Assembly (NCBI RefSeq): GCF_021391395.1 | Contig: NZ_CP090059.1 | Location: 3,643,001 to 3,707,000 of the forward strand | DNA: 64,000 nt | Direction: 5' to 3' | Source: Sphingomonas cannabina | GTDB lineage: Bacteria > Pseudomonadota > Alphaproteobacteria > Sphingomonadales > Sphingomonadaceae | In this document: positions 62,469 to 64,000 of the stretch, piece after piece | Position numbering within the stretch: position 1 is the first letter of the stretch | Layout: each line of letters opens with the position of its first letter | Position numbers and translations under genes: made by a program | The notes under the pieces: model-generated | What the model was told of the DNA's origin: nothing | Seen by the model: the letters and a program-made list of their open reading frames with translations, nothing else | The model's database searches: none

Positions 62469-63647
62469 TCAGGCGCGGCCATCACTCGCCGCCAGCTGTG
62501 CGCCGATCAGCACGATCGCTTCGGCCAGCCGCCGCTCGACCTCGCCCATATCGATCCCGAGCCGCGCCGCGATCGCGGCATGGCCGAGCCCCTCGACCGC
62601 GCTCAGGCAATAGACCTCGCGCGGCCACAGCGGCAGGCGGTCGAGCGCGGCGCGGAGCGCCGCGCGGCGCTCGTCGTCGCTGCGGTCCATGAGCCGGGCA
62701 CCCTCCCCTCCCCCAGCCGCCGCGGCCGGAACCGCGGCGGCCGGGCCGGGGCGCAGCACGCCGTCCGGGTCCGGGGCGAAGGCAAGCAGATAGTCGGCCG
62801 CCCTGCTCGCCGCGCTCGCGGCGCGGACGATCGCCTTGCCGTCCTCGCGCAGCACCGCCAGCCACGCCCCGATATAGTCGGCATGGCGCACGGTCGGCCG
62901 GATGCCGAACGATGCGCACAGGAACGCGCTCGCCATCTCCGCAACCAGCTCCTCGCGGGCATAGTCGCCGCTGCCGAAGCTGCCGCGCTGCTCGCGCGCG
63001 AGCCGGCTCACGTGGCCGGTCCAATGGCCGAGCTCGTGGAGCAAGGTGCGATACCAGTCGACCAGCGCGGAACGCGGCCGGCGGCGGCACCGCGACATAA
63101 TCGGGACCAGGCGCATAATAGGCCTCGCCCCCGCCGATGCGCACGTCGGCGCCGCTCGCCGCGATCAGTGTCGCGACCTCGGGCAGGATGTCGAGGTCGC
63201 CTCGGACCTCGGAAGGCTGGGAGAGCGCGGCGGGCAGGCCGTCGCATTGGTCGACATTGAACAGGGTGAAGCGCTTGAGGAACGCGATCGCCCGCGCCTC
63301 GCGCCCCTCGTCGAACGCGCGCTCGGCCTCGCCCTTCGGCGTGAAGCGATCGGCATAGCAGACCGCTGTGCCCTGCTCGCCCTTGCGGACATGCCCGCCG
63401 AGGAGAAGGGCCTGGCGGTAGGTCAGTCAGCGCTGCGTCGCATAGCCGCGCGCGACCGCCGCCGCCCACAGGATCAGCACGTTGATCCCCGAATAGCGCC
63501 GCGCGCTCACGGCATTGGCCGGCAGCGCGCAGCCGCTCGGCACGCTGTCCCAAGGCCGCACCCAGGGCAGCCGCCCCTGCTCCAGCTCGGCGATCACCCG
63601 CGGGTCACCTCGCCATAGAGGTCCGCGCGATGGCCGGTATCCCTCAT
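62469..63647 (-). pseudogene. Decayed ArdC-like gene, C-terminally fused to a sigma-70 region-4-like HTH
   Basis: Three lesions break the frame: a one-base loss near 63595 (YGEVTR then RVIAELEQGRLPWVRPW), a Trp-to-TGA change near 63426 (ATQR-stop-LTYRQ), and a shift near 63080 before VDWYRTLLHELGHWTGH. The zincin HELGHWTGH and EELVAEMASAFL are readable. After the ArdC part the frame runs into LDRLPLWPREVYCLSAVEGLGHAAIAARLGIDMGEVERRL, a sigma-like HTH absent from the 13-kb copy. Confidence 0.8.
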
Positions 63648-63692
63648 GATCCTCGCTCCTTCCTCCAAAAACCACCGCACCCGGCGCCGGAA

Positions 63693-63847
63693 CGGCGGGG
63701 TGGGCGGCAGGAGCGGACCGGCAGTCCCGCCACCAGCGGCGGACCGCACCCGCGAAGCAGGGCCGAAACGCAGTGGAGGACCCCGGCCGAAGCCGGGGTT
63801 GCGGCGCGCCGCGGCGGGACTAGCGGGAAGCGACGCCCACCCCGCCG
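63693..63847 (-). ncRNA. Structured leader D upstream of the decayed ArdC gene
   Basis: CGGCGGGGTGGGCG (63693-63706) pairs exactly with CGCCCACCCCGCCG (63834-63847). Inside: GCAGGGCCG...TGGAGGA (63757-63780), a CCCCGGC/GCCGGGG hairpin (63781-63799) and CTAGC (63820-63824). Same stem, motif order and length as leader B; the differences in the shared motif are base transitions. It ends about 45 bases before the start codon. Confidence 0.6.
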
Positions 63848-64000
63848 CACCGGTGCCGGAGGCACCAGCGCCAGCGCGGGCGGCAGCCCGCGCTGGCCGC
63901 TTCCGGTCGTCGCAGCACGACCGGCCGCCAGCACGCGCGGCACATCCGGCATCGATCATGAAGACGGCTCAGTCATCGCGAACAACGCGACTCCCCCGGC
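63848..64000. other. Right edge of window, no gene identified
   Basis: 153 bases of GC-rich sequence with a CCGGTGCCGGAGGCACC-type hairpin near 63850-63866. No supported gene before the window ends. Confidence 0.3.

Overview
The window is high-GC alphaproteobacterial DNA, most likely from a Sphingomonadaceae member. The reasons are a sphingonodin-like lasso peptide locus with its isopeptidase, TonB receptor and FecI/FecR pair, plus a set of small DUF families common in sphingomonad mobile DNA. No rRNA, tRNA or CRISPR array was seen.

Layout. 1-1.4 kb: chromosomal-looking repair genes (AlkB fragment, exonuclease III, DUF3606). 1.4-17.4 kb: integrative/conjugative-element backbone with a VirD2-type relaxase beside a hairpin-rich oriT candidate, lytic transglycosylase, TraF-like S26 peptidase, AlpA-like HTH protein, DUF736, nuclease, Ohr/OhrR with clear operators, DUF2958, an ArdC-like zincin, ParDE, an Imm11 protein, and a DUF6499/DUF2285 gene split by a +1 shift as in the ICE excision activator FseA. 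No mating-pair (trb/virB) operon is present, so the element is partial or continues elsewhere. 17.6-20.5 kb: LuxR, then an overlapping luxI-phytanoyl-CoA-dioxygenase-gntR operon. 20.6-29.6 kb: complete lasso peptide cluster (precursor, B, C) facing isopeptidase, TonB receptor, FecR and FecI.

30-51.7 kb: accessory chromosome-like DNA. It holds regulators next to divergent target genes with visible palindromic operators (PadR, MarR, TetR), three beta-lactamase-fold serine hydrolases, GH43, a Crp-type regulator, a degenerate IS5-family copy, a large hybrid histidine kinase and a hemerythrin protein. 51.9-60.5 kb: a 1,891-residue trimeric autotransporter with BamE-like and OmpH-like partners (the latter stopped by an amber codon) and a response regulator whose receiver lacks the phospho-acceptor. 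61-64 kb: element-type genes again (EexN-like protein, nucleotidyltransferase-HEPN protein, decayed second ArdC), suggesting that the whole stretch may be cargo between element modules.

The most interesting signal not explained by genes is a family of GC-rich structured leaders on the minus strand. They lie directly upstream of four element genes (start codons at 4537, 9683, 13928 and 63647). Two (13.97-14.13 and 63.69-63.85 kb) are clear homologues closed by the same stem, a third shares internal motifs, and a fourth has perfect 18-bp terminal arms. The second is the physical linkage of quorum sensing, a frameshift-split excision activator and a lasso peptide cluster, with one dyad motif shared between two of their control regions.
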